Assembly (NCBI RefSeq): GCF_034140825.1
Contig: NC_089039.1
Span: forward strand, 26,299,001 to 26,363,000
Direction: 5' to 3'
DNA: 64,000 bases
Origin: Oryza sativa Japonica Group
Taxonomy: Eukaryota; Streptophyta; Magnoliopsida; Poales; Poaceae
In this document: piece by piece, positions 44,301 to 56,040 of the stretch
Position numbering within the stretch: position 1 is the stretch's first letter
Layout of the letters: each line of letters opens with the position of its first letter
Notes under the pieces: generated by a model
Told to the model about the DNA's origin: nothing
The model's database searches: none
The model's input: the letters and a program-made list of their open reading frames with translations, nothing else
Translations under genes and position numbers: made by a program

Positions 44301-44534
44301 CTCCCTCCGCCCCAAAAAAAGACAAACCCTGGGTTTGCGTGTCCAACTTTGACTGTCCGTCTTATATGAAATTTTTTTATAATTCGTATTTTCATTGTTG
44401 TTAGATGATAAAACATGATTAATATTTTATGCGTGACTTGTCTTTTTAATTTTTTTCATAATTTTTTCAAATAAGACGGACGGTCAAATGTTGGGCACGG
44501 AAACCAGGGTTTGTCTTTTTTGGGACGGAGGGAG
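44301..44534. mobile_element. Mariner-type MITE (234 bp), twin of 31487-31720
   Basis: Ends CTCCCTCCGCCCCAAAAAAA and TTTTTTGGGACGGAGGGAG with TA on both sides. Interior words TTGCGTGTCCAACTTTGACT and AATAAGACGGACGGTCAAAT match the twin with few changes. Confidence 0.88.
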
Positions 44535-44715
44535 TATATATTAAACCAAAACAAGGTGAATATTTACTATAGCAAAAGGATTATAACACATCCTATAGGA
44601 ATCTTATCTGTATTTCTTTTAGACAATATTATAATATATTTTTATTTTTGGTAAATTATGGGTATTCAGCAAGTACCAAGTATATATAAATTTTACATAT
44701 ACAACAAAATTTATA

Positions 44716-44949
44716 CTCCCTCCGTTTTTTAATAGATGACGCCGTTGACTTTTTCTCACATGTTTGACCATTCGTCTTATTCAAAAATTTTATGCAAATG
44801 TATAAGATATAAATCACACTTAAAGTACTATGAGTGATAAAACAACTCATAACAAAATAAATTATAATTACGTAAATTTTTTAAATAAGACAAATGGTCA
44901 AACATGTGAGAAAAAGTCAACGGTGTCATCTATTAAAAAACGGAGGTAG
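44716..44949. mobile_element. Mariner-type MITE (234 bp), second subfamily
   Basis: Ends CTCCCTCCGTTTTTTAATAG and CTATTAAAAAACGGAGGTAG are near-perfect inverted repeats, and TA flanks both sides. Related in interior wording (GACGCCGTTGACTTTT) to the duplicated MITEs at 47839-48409. Confidence 0.88.
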
Positions 44950-45096
44950 TACGTTTTTCTTGGAATAGCATATCATGATTGGCCTAATGCATGTGGACTG
45001 GGCCGAATGCGCTAGCGTGTCCGGGCTGCGCTCGAACGGTCACCCGTTAGACTTATGCCTCCACCCATGTCCGGAGTTCACGATACGGCCACGAAC

Positions 45097-46533
45097 TCAC
45101 GATGTCTGTCGGCTGTCTGCGTTAGATAAAAACTCTGTGAACGCAGCGCGCGACGAGCCAACGTCGGTCCAAGCCACGGCCGCGGCTTCCTTGTGCGCCG
45201 TGACGCGCGCCCTGAGCTCGACGCCTGCCTCGGACTCCATGACCAGCCTCACCTTGGCCTCCACCTCCTCGGCCGTGACAAGGCCCTGCTGCCACCCGAC
45301 CATCTCCACGGCGATGCCCATCTCCTCCACCATGAGAACCTTGTTCATCTTCTGCTCCGAGTGGAGCGGCCAGCACAGCATTGGCACGCCCGCGGTGATC
45401 CCCTCCAACACCGAGTTCCATCCACAGTGTGTCACGAACGCGCCGGTGGCCCGGTGATGGAGCACGTCCACCTGCGGCGCCCATTGCTTGACGACGGCGC
45501 CTTGGCCACTGGTTCGCTCCAAGAACCCCGCCGGGAGGAGCGCGTCGAGGTCCGGCCTGTCGGGATCGTCGCTGACGACGGGGGCGCGCACCACCCACAG
45601 GAAACGGTGGCCGGATTTCTCCAGGCCGACGGCGATCTCCCTGAGCTGCTCCGTGGAGTGGTTGCCAATGCCGGTGCTACCAAAGCAGAGGAACACGACG
45701 GTGCGGTCCGGTTGCCGGTCGAGCCATGCGAGGCACTCGTGCCTCTCGGGTCGCTCTCCCCTTTCGCCGGCCTTGTTGACCAACGGCCCGACGCAGTAGA
45801 ACGGCGGCAACGCCCGGCCGCCTTGACGGCGTGCGTGCCTGAGCGTGTTCACCACCCGTGCCTCCAGCGAGTCGACAGTGTTCACGAGGAAGCCATTGGA
45901 GCATTTATTAGTGTACCTGCGAACCAAATCCATCACGGCCTTGTACACTTCACTCTCAGGCGGCTCCTCGGGCCGATTGTCGATGAAGTGGGAGGCCGGC
46001 ATGGGAGGGAGGCCAGGGATCTCGAGAGGGGTGTCTCCTAGCTCACTGAAGCTCCGTTTACTCTCTGCACAGATGGACGGAATCTGGAGGAAGAAGGCAA
46101 AAAGGCTTGCATTCGATGGGTGGAAGAGGTAGCCAGGGACCTTGAGCCTCTCAGCTATGTCGAGCGCTTCGACGGACATCATATCCACGACGAGGGCCTG
46201 TATGCCTCCGCGGAAATGGGAAGAGAGGAAACCATGGAGGGGCTCGTTGTGTCGCCTCACGAGGTCCAGATACCCGGGGAGGTAGAATTCGCCGTCGTTG
46301 GTGGTGACGGCGGGAAGGTGGTCGACGCGTGGTAGCCTGTGGAAGCATATGGAGGGCTTGGACGAGATGACGCGGTCGACGGTGGCCGTGAAGGCGATTT
46401 GCTTTTGGAGCGGGTCGTCGATGAGTGCGACGGTGACGGCGTATCCGTGCTCCACGAGCTCGTCGGCGAGCTTCATCATCGGGAGGAAGTGGCTGACAGA
46501 GAGGCCAGGGTAGAGCACCATGGTCTTCTTCAT
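45097..46533 (-). CDS. UDP-glycosyltransferase G (family 1), intact
   Basis: Intronless, 478 residues, start MKKTMVLYPGLSVSHFLPMM. Catalytic His15 and Asp117 (ALVVDMMS) are in place and the PSPG box at 351-394 is complete with HCGWNS and ends PLHSEQ. It is the only intact member of the E/F/G trio; the other two carry retrotransposons. If these three once shared a task, G now carries it alone in this haplotype. The N-terminal MKKT...VSHFLPMM signature sets this trio apart from A-D and I. The acceptor is unknown; a phenolic or flavonoid is likely from the family. Confidence 0.94.
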   Translation of the reverse strand: MKKTMVLYPGLSVSHFLPMMKLADELVEHGYAVTVALIDDPLQKQIAFTATVDRVISSKPSICFHRLPRVDHLPAVTTNDGEFYLPGYLDLVRRHNEPLHGFLSSHFRGGIQALVVDMMSVEALDIAERLKVPGYLFHPSNASLFAFFLQIPSICAESKRSFSELGDTPLEIPGLPPMPASHFIDNRPEEPPESEVYKAVMDLVRRYTNKCSNGFLVNTVDSLEARVVNTLRHARRQGGRALPPFYCVGPLVNKAGERGERPERHECLAWLDRQPDRTVVFLCFGSTGIGNHSTEQLREIAVGLEKSGHRFLWVVRAPVVSDDPDRPDLDALLPAGFLERTSGQGAVVKQWAPQVDVLHHRATGAFVTHCGWNSVLEGITAGVPMLCWPLHSEQKMNKVLMVEEMGIAVEMVGWQQGLVTAEEVEAKVRLVMESEAGVELRARVTAHKEAAAVAWTDVGSSRAAFTEFLSNADSRQTS

Positions 46534-47737
46534 CTTGGCTTCAATTTGCTAGTAGCTAGCTAGTTTGGCGTCGATCGATGTGGGATGAGTGGTGCTCTTC
46601 CGAGTTAGTAGAGAACTTTTGTAGAGCAAAATATGTTGAGGGGAGGCTCGGAGGGCATTGTTGGACCAGGATTGCACATCGGCGCGGTCGGTACAACGTT
46701 GTCATTCACTCATTATTTTCGATGTTCATGGCTTGATGGGCATTGCGTTGATTCATTGATCGGAATTGCTAAAAAAAATTACGCCGATGTTTTCCCCTCA
46801 AAACTTATGAATTTTGATCGTTGGAATATTGTACCGAGATTTGCGTGAAGAGAGGAAATTAAAAAATTCGCACATTTGTGCGCTAGTGGGAGTAGCAAGC
46901 TTGCAACCCTAGCTAGTCAAGCACCAACATGTTTTACTCAATTACATACGAGAGTTACATTGTAATTATACCCCAATTATACTACTTTTACACTTCAAAG
47001 ATTTTCACCTAAAAACTGATGAATATTATATATCGCTGCTTCCTATTGATAGCAATACACATCGTACTTAATATCGCACTACGGTTTTCCTTCACGTTAA
47101 CAAGATGACTTCTATGGTACAATTTGTTGATAGTATATTCTGCCAATATAAAAGTTCTCTAGAGGGAGACGAAGAAAACTTGTGGATCAAAAGACGGTGG
47201 TCAATGCCTCAATAGTAAAGCGGTCAATTAGCCCAGTTTGGTGAAGTGGTCGGAAGTCAGAACGGAGTCAGCACGAAAAGAAACAAAACAATGTAATATA
47301 TCACCCACCATAAACATATAAGTTTAAATTTGATTTTTATGAGTAAAAAAATAACAAATTTAACATGAATATACATATGCTAGTTAATGTCTAAATTGTT
47401 ATATTTATTACAATTTATACAAAATTGAATTTTAACTTACATGTTTGTGGAGCGAAATATTACATATTAATCTATCTTATCATTTAAAAATATTGAAAGC
47501 ATTTTGTTGACATACAAGCGAATGTTCATTCGGACAATTAGAATCCATCTAGTCGGATAGGAGAGTGGCTAGGAAAGAACAAGCCGAAATACACTTCCTC
47601 CTCTGTTTTTATAATGCTATGTATCTACTGTACTAACTCTACAGATTTACATGTTATTCAGAAGCCGGTATAAAGTACATGTGTTCTAGTTCTAGTTAGG
47701 ATTCAGGAGCGGGACCCGGCTCATAAAGGTACAGTAC
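46534..47737. other. Upstream region of UGT G, no gene seen
   Basis: Leader and promoter are expected in the first several hundred bases. 47283-47535 is a diverged foldback MITE (AATATATCACCCACCATAAA paired with TGTGGAGCGAAATATTACAT). The rest shows no coding pattern. Confidence 0.4.
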
Positions 47738-48407
47738 AGGCTTTCTGAAGGGAAGAGGGAGTACAAATAGACCAGTAGTTCATCAGTCCATGGTTCCGTG
47801 TATAGTCCTTGTCATTCTGGGGCACGAAGAAAAAAATGCTCCCTCTATTATTTTGCAATACATGATGCCGTTGATTTTTAAACACACATTTGACCATTCA
47901 TCTTATTCAAAAATTTACATAATTATAATTTATTTTATTGTGAGTTGTTTTATTATTAAAAGACTTTAAGCATAATTTATATCTTATACATTTGCACAAA
48001 ATTTTTAAATAAAACAAATGATCAAACATGTGTCCAAAAGTCAACGGCGTCATCTATTTAAAAAATGAAAGGAGGCTTTCTGAAGGGAAGAGGGAGTACA
48101 AATAGACCAGTAGTTCATCAGTCCATGGTTCCGTGTATAGTCCTTGTCATTCTGGGGCACGAAGAAAAAAATGCTCCCTCTATTATTTTGCAATACATGA
48201 TGCCGTTGATTTTTAAGCACACATTTGACCATTCATCTTATTCAAAAATTTACATAATTATAATTTATTTTATTGTGAGTTGTTTTATTATTAAAAGACT
48301 TTAAGCATAATTTATATCTTATACATTTGCACAAAATTTTTAAATAAAACAAATGATCAAACATGTGTCCAAAAGTCAACGGCATCATCTATTTAAAAAA
48401 TGAAAGG
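47738..48407. repeat. 335-bp tandem duplication containing a MITE
   Basis: 47738-48072 and 48073-48407 are direct copies with only about two differences. Each has a 100-bp leader (GGCTTTCTGAAGGGAAGAGG) and a mariner-type MITE starting CTCCCTCTATTATTTTGCAA (47839 and 48174) and ending AAAAAATGAAAGGAG. Confidence 0.93.
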
Positions 48408-48975
48408 AGTATACTTCAACGGTCTGTGGCTCCGTCCTTATCATTTTTGGGCCATATCGATTCTTTTCAGTGAAGGTTCTCTGAAGTTATGAAATATACT
48501 CCCATTTCATATTGTAAGTAATTTTAGTTTTGTTGAGAGTCAAAATTCTCTAATTTTAATCGTCTTATAGAAAAATACACCAATATCAACAAACAGCAAA
48601 TAAATGCACTATTAAGAACTAAAATACTCACTCTGTTTTAAAATATAAGGACTTTACTCTTAATTAAAATATAAGGACTTAGAGCTGGGTACTGATATTA
48701 AGAATAAATCTAAAATAAAAAAGAAGAATAGATGTAATTATTAAAATAAGACATTAGGTAGAGAAATTAAATTAAAGTTCCTGGAGTTTTCGCTTGCTCA
48801 AGAATGGTATAGACATGTCTCACGGGATTTCATGCTTCTTTCGGATGCGAACATGCGGTGCATGCACCAGCTATTGAGCATGTCCATCGCATTAATGATA
48901 GATTCTCTCGAGTTGTCGTGCTACCGTATCGTGGCAAGATAGCTTCTATCCAGAAGTCATGATTTTTCTCCGGGG

Positions 48976-49828
48976 GCTGCTATATAACGGTATCCCATTT
49001 TCGAACGGGATGATCCTGAGTAGGTATCAGGTATGATACCTATCAGGTATCAGACAATTCTACACAACAGGATGATCCCGAATAGGTATCAGGTGTGATA
49101 CCTATCAGAAATCAGACGATTCTACACACGTTTCAGGTGATACCTGCAAATATCATGTGATACTTATCAGGTATCATGCGATTTTCTACCACGTATCACG
49201 TGATACTCGCGAGGTATCATGTGAAACCTGTCAGGTATCAGATGATTTCAACCACGTATCGCGTGATACTCACGAGGTATCATGCGATACCTGTCATGTA
49301 TCAGACGATTTCTACCACGTATCACGTGATACTCGCGAGGTATCAGACGATTTCTACCATGTATCACGTGATACTTGCGAGGTATCGGATGATACCTATC
49401 AGGTATCAGGTGATTCCTACTAGATATAGTTGGGCATCCCGTTGGGAGAGGAGCACCCCGACACGCGCGGTCGCCCCAGCAGCCGTCCCTTGTAGACGAG
49501 GACGGCGACGGCGGCAGCAGATGACGGGCGTGGCGACGGCGGCGGTAGCGGGGGACGGGCGCGGCGACGGTGGGGGATGGGCGCGGCGGCGACGGCGGCG
49601 TCGACGGGGTACGGACGCCGCCACGGCGGCGGGGGACAGCGACGGCGTCGGCGGGGGACGGGCGCTGCGGCAGCGGCGGACGGGCGCGGCGGCGGCGAAG
49701 GAGGCGACGGGGGACGGACGCGGCAGCGGCGGGGGACGGTGATGGCGGCAAGTGAGTGTATGGATAAGAATCGCGTGTGGAGAGGAGCTATCCCGTTGGA
49801 GGGACGGTATCCCATCCCCTAGCATTCC
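48976..49828 (-). mobile_element. Unclassified element with GTATCA minisatellite, copy 2
   Basis: Inverted relative to the copy at 14354-15090: it begins GCTGCTATATAACGGTATCC and ends CCCATCCCCTAGCATTCC. The GTATCA array is at about 49010-49425, followed by a long GCGGCG-repeat tract (49500-49740). About 115 bp longer than copy 1, mainly in the GC-rich part. No transposase. Confidence 0.7.
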
Positions 49829-50083
49829 ACTTTTTCACCCTACTGTGGAGGAAACAAAGACTCTACACATGCGGGCTCGGTATGAGTCCCACTGGTGATC
49901 ATATCTGCGGCTTTTGTGTTCTTCGTTCTCGAGCAGGCTCAAAAACACTGAAACATCTTAAGCCCCCTGATGATCTAGGTCGTGCTTTCCCACAGCTACC
50001 TGAGGTCATCCCTCCGATCAACAAGGCCGAGTATATAGCCAACGTCGTCATCTCTATGCAATCGTACTCCCATCCTCCCTACA

Positions 50084-50848
50084 CAGGCCCGGCTCTGGGG
50101 CATGGGCCGCATGGCAATGAGGGCGACGGCCTAGGGCCCGACCTAGCTAGGGGCCCATGCCTAAAATTGTATGAGTACTGTATGAGCCGAAGTATTATTT
50201 TAAGATTAGTGAATAATTACATACTATCTACCACTCCTGGTTATCTACTATTATCTACATAATACTGATTAGTGAATTAATAAAGATTCTATATTCAACA
50301 ATCAAAATTGTATGTATAGATAGATTCTTGTTGATAATATATATTTCCTTTATAATTTTAGGTGCTGATAAGTTGTAATTTTACTCAAGAAGCATTTTTA
50401 TGGTGCTAAGTAAATGGGAAAAATAAACAAGATCAGTTTAAGTGTTGATATTTTTCTATTTCTAAAAACATATATATGAAATATTATCAATGTTCATTTC
50501 TCTCTATGATTAGATTTGAAAACACACTTTGAAAATGAAGGGGCCATTCATATTGTAGCCAAAATAAATCTTACCAAATTTTGGCAATACCAAAATTTTT
50601 ACAATTTAGTGATATTGCCTAGTTTTAGCAGGATTTCTTATGTATTTACTAAAGTTTGGTAAAAAAACTAAATGGATGCACATCTTTAACAACTTTATCA
50701 AAAATTGATATGGTTTAAAATGACATTAATCTGAACAACCCAAAAAATGTGAATATACATATAACACGTCTCTCTATAGGGGAGAGAGCGTTAAGGATCA
50801 TGTTGTCAAGTTTGTCCTAGGGCCCTCAAAATTGTAGAGCCGGCCCTG
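50084..50848. mobile_element. Non-autonomous hAT element (765 bp)
   Basis: Inverted ends CAGGCCCGGCTCT and AGAGCCGGCCCTG with a perfect 8-bp target duplication TCCCTACA (50076-50083 and 50849-50856). Subterminal CTAGGGCCC and AGGGCCCTC words pair. The AT-rich interior has no transposase frame. Confidence 0.9.
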
Positions 50849-50856
50849 TCCCTACA

Positions 50857-51600
50857 TTGCCTGCGTAACCACCCCATCTTCGGGGGAAAAAATAATCAAA
50901 TGGTTGGCTATTAAAAAGAAAACCAGAAAAACCAAACGATTAGTTAAGAGAATAATACATTGGATCTTGTCCAAGTCTAAGGGCATGTGCAGTCCATCCC
51001 CATATGAACCCATCGTAATGTGAAAGGTACCAGTATAAACGTTAAGAGAGCTTTTAAATATAAAAATAATATAGAAAACTTGTGCCGATTAAGGCTTTGT
51101 TCGGACGGCCTAGCTGTAGCTACAGTAGCCACAGCCATCCAATAGCAAGCAGTAGCTTCCCGCAGCTATGTGTTTGTGCAGCCGAACGATTACGCTGTAC
51201 AGCACAGCTTAATTAGAACACTGCAGTAAAAACCTACCAAAGATGCCCTAAGGAGCTACACCAAATGGTTCCGTATACTTCATGCTACAATATATTGCTA
51301 ACACACGGTAGTCTTATTTTGGCTCGATTCACGCACGACCTTAACCCTGAAAAAGAACCAACTATATTCTTGCTGCGGAAGTTAACCACTAACTTTTCGT
51401 TAACCTGCACGACTGCACACTTTTCGTGCCAGGGCAGATGTTGGTCACCTGAGCGGCTGAGCCATAGTCCGAGGCCTTTAGACTAAAAGCCCATCAAGAG
51501 AACATATCGAATTGCCGGCCAGTACTTAAGGCTGTGTTCGCCAGCCGGTTACCGCACAGCCCACATGCAGGCCTGCACCTGACTTCGTGTAAGCCCCCAA
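50857..51600. other. Intergenic, no gene seen
   Basis: Around 51100-51230 GTAGCTACAGTAGCCACAGC and GCAGCCGAACG words resemble a decayed MITE. No coding region is supported. Confidence 0.4.
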
Positions 51601-51601
51601 A

Positions 51602-52240
51602 GCCTCACAGAAACTCGACAAAAGCTTGATGCAACGAGCCAGAATTCTTGACTGCCACTTCGGCCCGCTCCTCACCGGCCACCGCCAGCGCCACCCGCTC
51701 ACGGAGTGGCCACGCTTCGGTTGACTCGCCAGGGGAACCGGAGGGACTCGTGGCCGATCTCCCCGAAGCTGGTGTGTTATCTTGGTCTGCAATTCTGCAT
51801 GTGCGGGAGGTGCAAAAGGCGACGGCGAGGTGGCTGGCGGTGGCGGCACACGAGTGGAGGGACGAAGTAGGCCCGTACTCCGAGCTCGGCAGCGACGATA
51901 TTATGTTGGGGGCGCAGGCGCAGAACATGTCGAGCACGAGCGCACGAGCAGAGGGCACCGACAAGCGAAGGTAGGTACTCGCGCAGCGGCGCGTTCATGC
52001 CGCAGATGAGCTCAGACAAATTGTAGTGGCGGGAGGACTAGGCCTGCATGCTCAATGAGGACGGGTTCATGCCGTGGAAGGTGATACCGTGAGAACGAGT
52101 TGGAAGCCATGGACCAGGGTACCGTGGCGGAGAAGCTGTGGCTTGGCCGGCGGCTCAATGAGGACGACGGTGACGGCGAGCCGTGCCGCAGGAAGAGATT
52201 GGCCAGCTCCACTGTAGGGACCAGATGTGACCGACTCTAG
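51602..52240 (-). pseudogene. UDP-glycosyltransferase H, internally deleted relic
   Basis: A shortened copy of gene I. Reading on the minus strand, SHLVPTVELANLFLRHG matches the N-terminus, then VPSARALVLDMFCACA and SHLAVAF...GRSATSP match the middle of the acceptor domain with frameshifts. The text then jumps to LRERVALAVAGEERAEVAVK and NSGSLHQAFVEFL, the C-terminus. Some 250-300 codons, including the entire PSPG box, are missing, so it cannot be an enzyme. Upstream DNA (GGCTATATTTATCTGGAGCGC, TTGAATC) also matches that of gene I, so it arose by DNA duplication. Confidence 0.85.
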
Positions 52241-52885
52241 CTACACCACCACCATATCTTTCATGCTATCAAGTTTTTGTTGATGGATCTGTGATTGCCT
52301 GTGATTGTCTTGGCTATATTTATCTGGAGCGCATTGAATCTTTGACTAGGAAATTTAGGTCAGAAGATGCTTCAAAATTGTAGGAGTACCAATTAAGTCT
52401 GACAAGTTCTTCCAATTTAGAACATGAGTTGTTTTGATTTTAACCTAGGTTAATTTTTTAAAAAAATTTACCAAATTAATAGCGAAAAAGGGACAATTGC
52501 TTATCTTATTTTATTAAATTCATTATTAAATATTTTTTATAATATATTTGTTTGCTGTAGAAAATATTATTTTATTAAAATTTGATCAAATTTAGAGGAG
52601 CTTGACTTAGGATAAAGTCGGTGAGTTTGAGGAGAAGGGGATTGAGAAGATTAGGAAGATACGCAAAACGAGGTGAGCCATTAGTGCATGATTAATTGAG
52701 TATTAACTATTTTAAATTTCAAAAATGGATTAATTTTATTTTCTAAAGCAACTTTCCTATATAATTTTTTTTTGCAAAAAACACACCGTTTAATAGTTTG
52801 GGAAGCGTGCGCGCGGAATATGATTTGCTTTCTCACCCAATCTCACCAGAACGAACGCTCGTATTTTGAAACAAAAAGAGTATCA

Positions 52886-53245
52886 GGGCCCTTTTGAATT
52901 GGAAGAAAAACATAAGAATTTTAGAGGATTTCAATCCTATAGGAAAATTTCCTATGAAGCCCTTTAAAACAACGGATTGAATCATATCTAATCCTTTGAA
53001 TTTCCTATGGAATGTACAATCCTATAGAGATTATGGAGGAAGTTTAGCAAGAGATTTAACCTCTTGGTAAATTTTATTTGAGTCTATCTCTCTCATCTAA
53101 TTCTTGTGTTTTTCCTACGGTTTATTCAAATGGTCATTCCTATGTTTTTCCTGCGTTTTGCAATACTCTGTTTTACACTTACATTCTATCAATATCTTAT
53201 CTTTTTCCTATTCCAACGTTTTCTAAATCCTACAATTCAAAGGTG
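52886..53245. mobile_element. MITE with GGGCCCTTTTGAATT ends
   Basis: Left end GGGCCCTTTTGAATTGGA and right end, read inverted, CACCTTTGAATTGTAGGA. Inner words TTTCAATCCTATAGGAAAA and CCTATAGAGATT, TTCCTATGG are typical of a high-copy rice MITE. Target duplication not clear. Confidence 0.6.
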
Positions 53246-53944
53246 ATGGTTTAGGTTTTCATCCAAATAAATTTAGTTATCTTTCATCATCTTCATCAAT
53301 GGTGATGGTGATGACGGATCTTCTAATCTTTGGTTCCGTGGTCATCTTGCTTCGGTGTTTCATCCATAGAGGCACGTTTGAATATGTTTTCGTATCCATG
53401 GCGTCGTTGTCTGGGTGGAGTTGATGATGAAGCTCTTTGGAATGACGGTCCTCTCTCTCTCTCGTTGGTGGTCTATCCGGTTGTGAGGAGGTGTGATTGT
53501 GTCCATGGATGGCAGTGTAAGAACAGATCTTATTCGAGGCGTAGCCTCACCGATGTTTTTTTTAGCAGTTATATGGATCTGTTATTCGGGACATATGACT
53601 ATTGCGATTTTCAAAAGCCAACGTGCAATTGGTTTTTTTTTTTTCAGATTTTGCTTTGTTCTCTATTTATCCTCTCTTCCATCAGCGACATGATCAGCGG
53701 AAATGTGGAACAAATAGTGGCTATGGTTGTAACAGATACAATGCATAAGAGAAGATGGCTTTGTCAATTTTGATTGTATAATTTTTTTGACATGGTCTTT
53801 TTTATACTAGCTCTTGTTGTGGTATAAGATATATATTAAGGTTGCGTTTCCGGATAGTTTAGCCTAACTAATTAAGTTATTAGTAGATAATGACAGTAAT
53901 TAAGATATTATTTTTTTCCGAAAGACTTTTTCTACTAACCGATT

Positions 53945-54290
53945 GAAAACTTTCAAGTTAGATTTGAAAACTTTTGAAGTCAAATTTTAAAAATTGAAAA
54001 TTTTCAGCTCAAAATTTAAATGTGCAAGATAAATTTTGAAAACTTTCAACTCAGATTTAAAAACTTTCATCTTTGATTTAAAAACTTTCAAGTACAGATT
54101 TAAAAATTTTTAAGTTAAGATTTGAAAAAATATGAAAACTTTCAACTCGAGATTTAAAAACTTTCAACTCAAGATTGAAAACTTTCAAGTACAGATTTGA
54201 AAATTTTTAAGTTAAGATTTGAAAACTTTTAAGTTAAAATTTGAAAACTTTAAAGTCAAGATTTAAAAATATTCAACTCAAATATTTTGA
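53945..54290. repeat. AT-rich minisatellite (GATTTGAAAACTTTCAAGT unit)
   Basis: Some dozen copies of a 20-26 bp unit of the form GATTTAAAAACTTTCAACTC with drift, on one strand. Confidence 0.8.
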
Positions 54291-54642
54291 AAACATGTGT
54301 GCTAAAGATTAAAAAATCAGAAAAAAAAGTCAAAAGGAAAGGAAAAAAATCACAAAAAAAGAGAGAAAAGCGGAGAAAAAAACAGCGTGGGAAGGCTGTT
54401 GCTGGCGCGCGCGCGCATTAGCCACGCCCTTCGAAACTGCCTAATCATCTTAGCTAATCCCTCATATACCGTTACCACGTTCTCTGAATTGCTAAACAAT
54501 ATGTTTTTTTTCAAATACTTTCCATATAGATTTAAATTTTAAAAAAATCAAATAAACTTATTTTTAAATTTTATAATAACTATAATTCTTAATTGACTTA
54601 TCCCGTTTTACATTGTCACCAATAAACAAGATTCATGACCGG

Positions 54643-56040
54643 TCACTTGGTCACGCCAAAGTCTATCAGAAACTTGACAAATGATTGATGCGACGAGCCA
54701 GATTTCCTCGTCGCCTCTTCGGCCCGCTCCTTCGCCAGCGCCACTCGCTCACGGATCGGCGACGCTTCATTCGACTCCAGCATCCACCTAACCTTCGCCT
54801 CCACCTCCTCGGCTCTGACCACCTCGCCGTCGTACCCCGCCATCACAGCGCCGACCCCGACCTCCTCCATGATGAACACCTTGTTCAGCCTCTGCTCCGC
54901 GTAGAGCGGCCAGCACAGCAGTGGCACGCCGGCGGCGATCCCCTCCAGCACCGAGTTCCACCCGCAGTGCGTCACGAACGCGCCGGTCGCCCTGTGCCGC
55001 AGCACGTCCGCCTGCGGCGCCCACGACCCGGCGGCGAGCCCCCTGCCCTTGGTCCTCTCCAAGAACCCCTCCGGCATGAGCTCGTCGATGTCCAGCTCGC
55101 CGTGCGTGCCGTGACACCCGGCGAGCAAACCTGAGAGCGAAGCCTCGCCGGCGTGCGGACGCCGCACCACCCACAGGAACCTCTGTCCGGACCTCTCCAG
55201 CCCAATGGCGATCTCCGCGAGCTGCTCCTTGGGGAACGAGCCCATGCTCCCGAAGCAGAGGAACACGACGCTCTTCTCCGGCTGCGCGTCCAGCCATGAG
55301 AGGCACCCGTGCTTCTTGTCCTCCCCGCTTCGCGAGACCAGTGGCCCGACGCAGCACACCGGCGGCGTGGGGCGGCCGACGACGCACGCGCCGTCCCCGA
55401 GCGCGCGCAGCGCCTTCGTCTCCAGCCACTGGAACGTGTTGACGAGGATGCCGCGGGATTCCGGGAGCCGCTCGAACACGCCCAGAATCCATCTGTACAT
55501 CTCGTCGTTGCGGTCGAGTGCTGCCTTGGGGAGGTCACTGGGTTTGAACGGCGGGACGCTGGGGAACAGGAGGGGCTCGTCGCCGATCTCCCCGAAGCTG
55601 GCGTTTATCTCGGCCTGCACGTGCGGGAGGTGCAAGCCGACGGCGAGGTGGCTGGCGCCGCCGCACTGGAAGAAGTAGGCCGGTAGCCCGAGCTCGGCGG
55701 CGACGTCGAGCGCGCAGGCGCAGAACATGTCGAAGACGACCGCGCGAGCAGAGGGCACCGACGAGCGTAGGTACTCGCGCAGTGGCGCATTCATGGCGCG
55801 GATGAGCTCGGGCACGTTGCTGTGGCAGGAAGGCGAGGGCATCACGTGGAAGGTGATGCGAGGGTTGGAAGCCATGGACCGGGAGACCGCGGCGGCGAAG
55901 CTGGGCGGCTTTGCCGGCGGCTCAATGAGGACGACGGTGACGGCGAGGCCGTGCCGCGGGAAGAGATTGGCAAGCTCCACCATTGGGGCCAGATGGCCGA
56001 CGCCAAGCCCCGCGTTCACAACCACCGTTTCTGTCATCAT
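54643..56040 (-). CDS. UDP-glycosyltransferase I (family 1), intact
   Basis: Intronless, 465 residues, start MMTETVVVNAGLGVGHLAPM (two adjacent Mets, either could serve). Catalytic His16, Asp104 (VVFDMFC) and a complete PSPG box at 340-383 (WAPQADVLRH..., HCGWNS, LYAEQ). The loop before the PSPG box is longer than in the other cluster members (SLSGLLAGCHGTHGELD at about 301-317). Its closest local relative is relic H. Divergent enough from A-G to be its own lineage. Substrate unknown; a small phenolic acceptor is probable for this family. Confidence 0.94.
   Translation of the reverse strand: MMTETVVVNAGLGVGHLAPMVELANLFPRHGLAVTVVLIEPPAKPPSFAAAVSRSMASNPRITFHVMPSPSCHSNVPELIRAMNAPLREYLRSSVPSARAVVFDMFCACALDVAAELGLPAYFFQCGGASHLAVGLHLPHVQAEINASFGEIGDEPLLFPSVPPFKPSDLPKAALDRNDEMYRWILGVFERLPESRGILVNTFQWLETKALRALGDGACVVGRPTPPVCCVGPLVSRSGEDKKHGCLSWLDAQPEKSVVFLCFGSMGSFPKEQLAEIAIGLERSGQRFLWVVRRPHAGEASLSGLLAGCHGTHGELDIDELMPEGFLERTKGRGLAAGSWAPQADVLRHRATGAFVTHCGWNSVLEGIAAGVPLLCWPLYAEQRLNKVFIMEEVGVGAVMAGYDGEVVRAEEVEAKVRWMLESNEASPIRERVALAKERAEEATRKSGSSHQSFVKFLIDFGVTK

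Larger units (their letters stand above)
52241..54640. other. Intergenic between UGT H and I, repeat-rich
   Basis: Contains a MITE at 52886-53245 and an AT-rich minisatellite at about 53945-54290. An open stretch at 53330-53773 has no recognisable product and I do not support it as a gene. Confidence 0.4.

Noticed and set aside
49157-49742. Open frames of 88 and 188 codons in the GTATCA and GCGGCG tracts
   Set aside because: They are translations of simple tandem repeats, without stops only because the repeat unit lacks them.
49777-50262. 161-codon open frame crossing the end of the GTATCA element and the hAT element
   Set aside because: It joins two transposon segments and so cannot be a single old gene; no homology recognised.
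53330-53773. 147-codon open frame with a hydrophobic end
   Set aside because: No recognisable domain, low-GC codon use unlike the nearby genes, and a homopolymer T run inside. Possibly part of an old retroposon, but unsupported.
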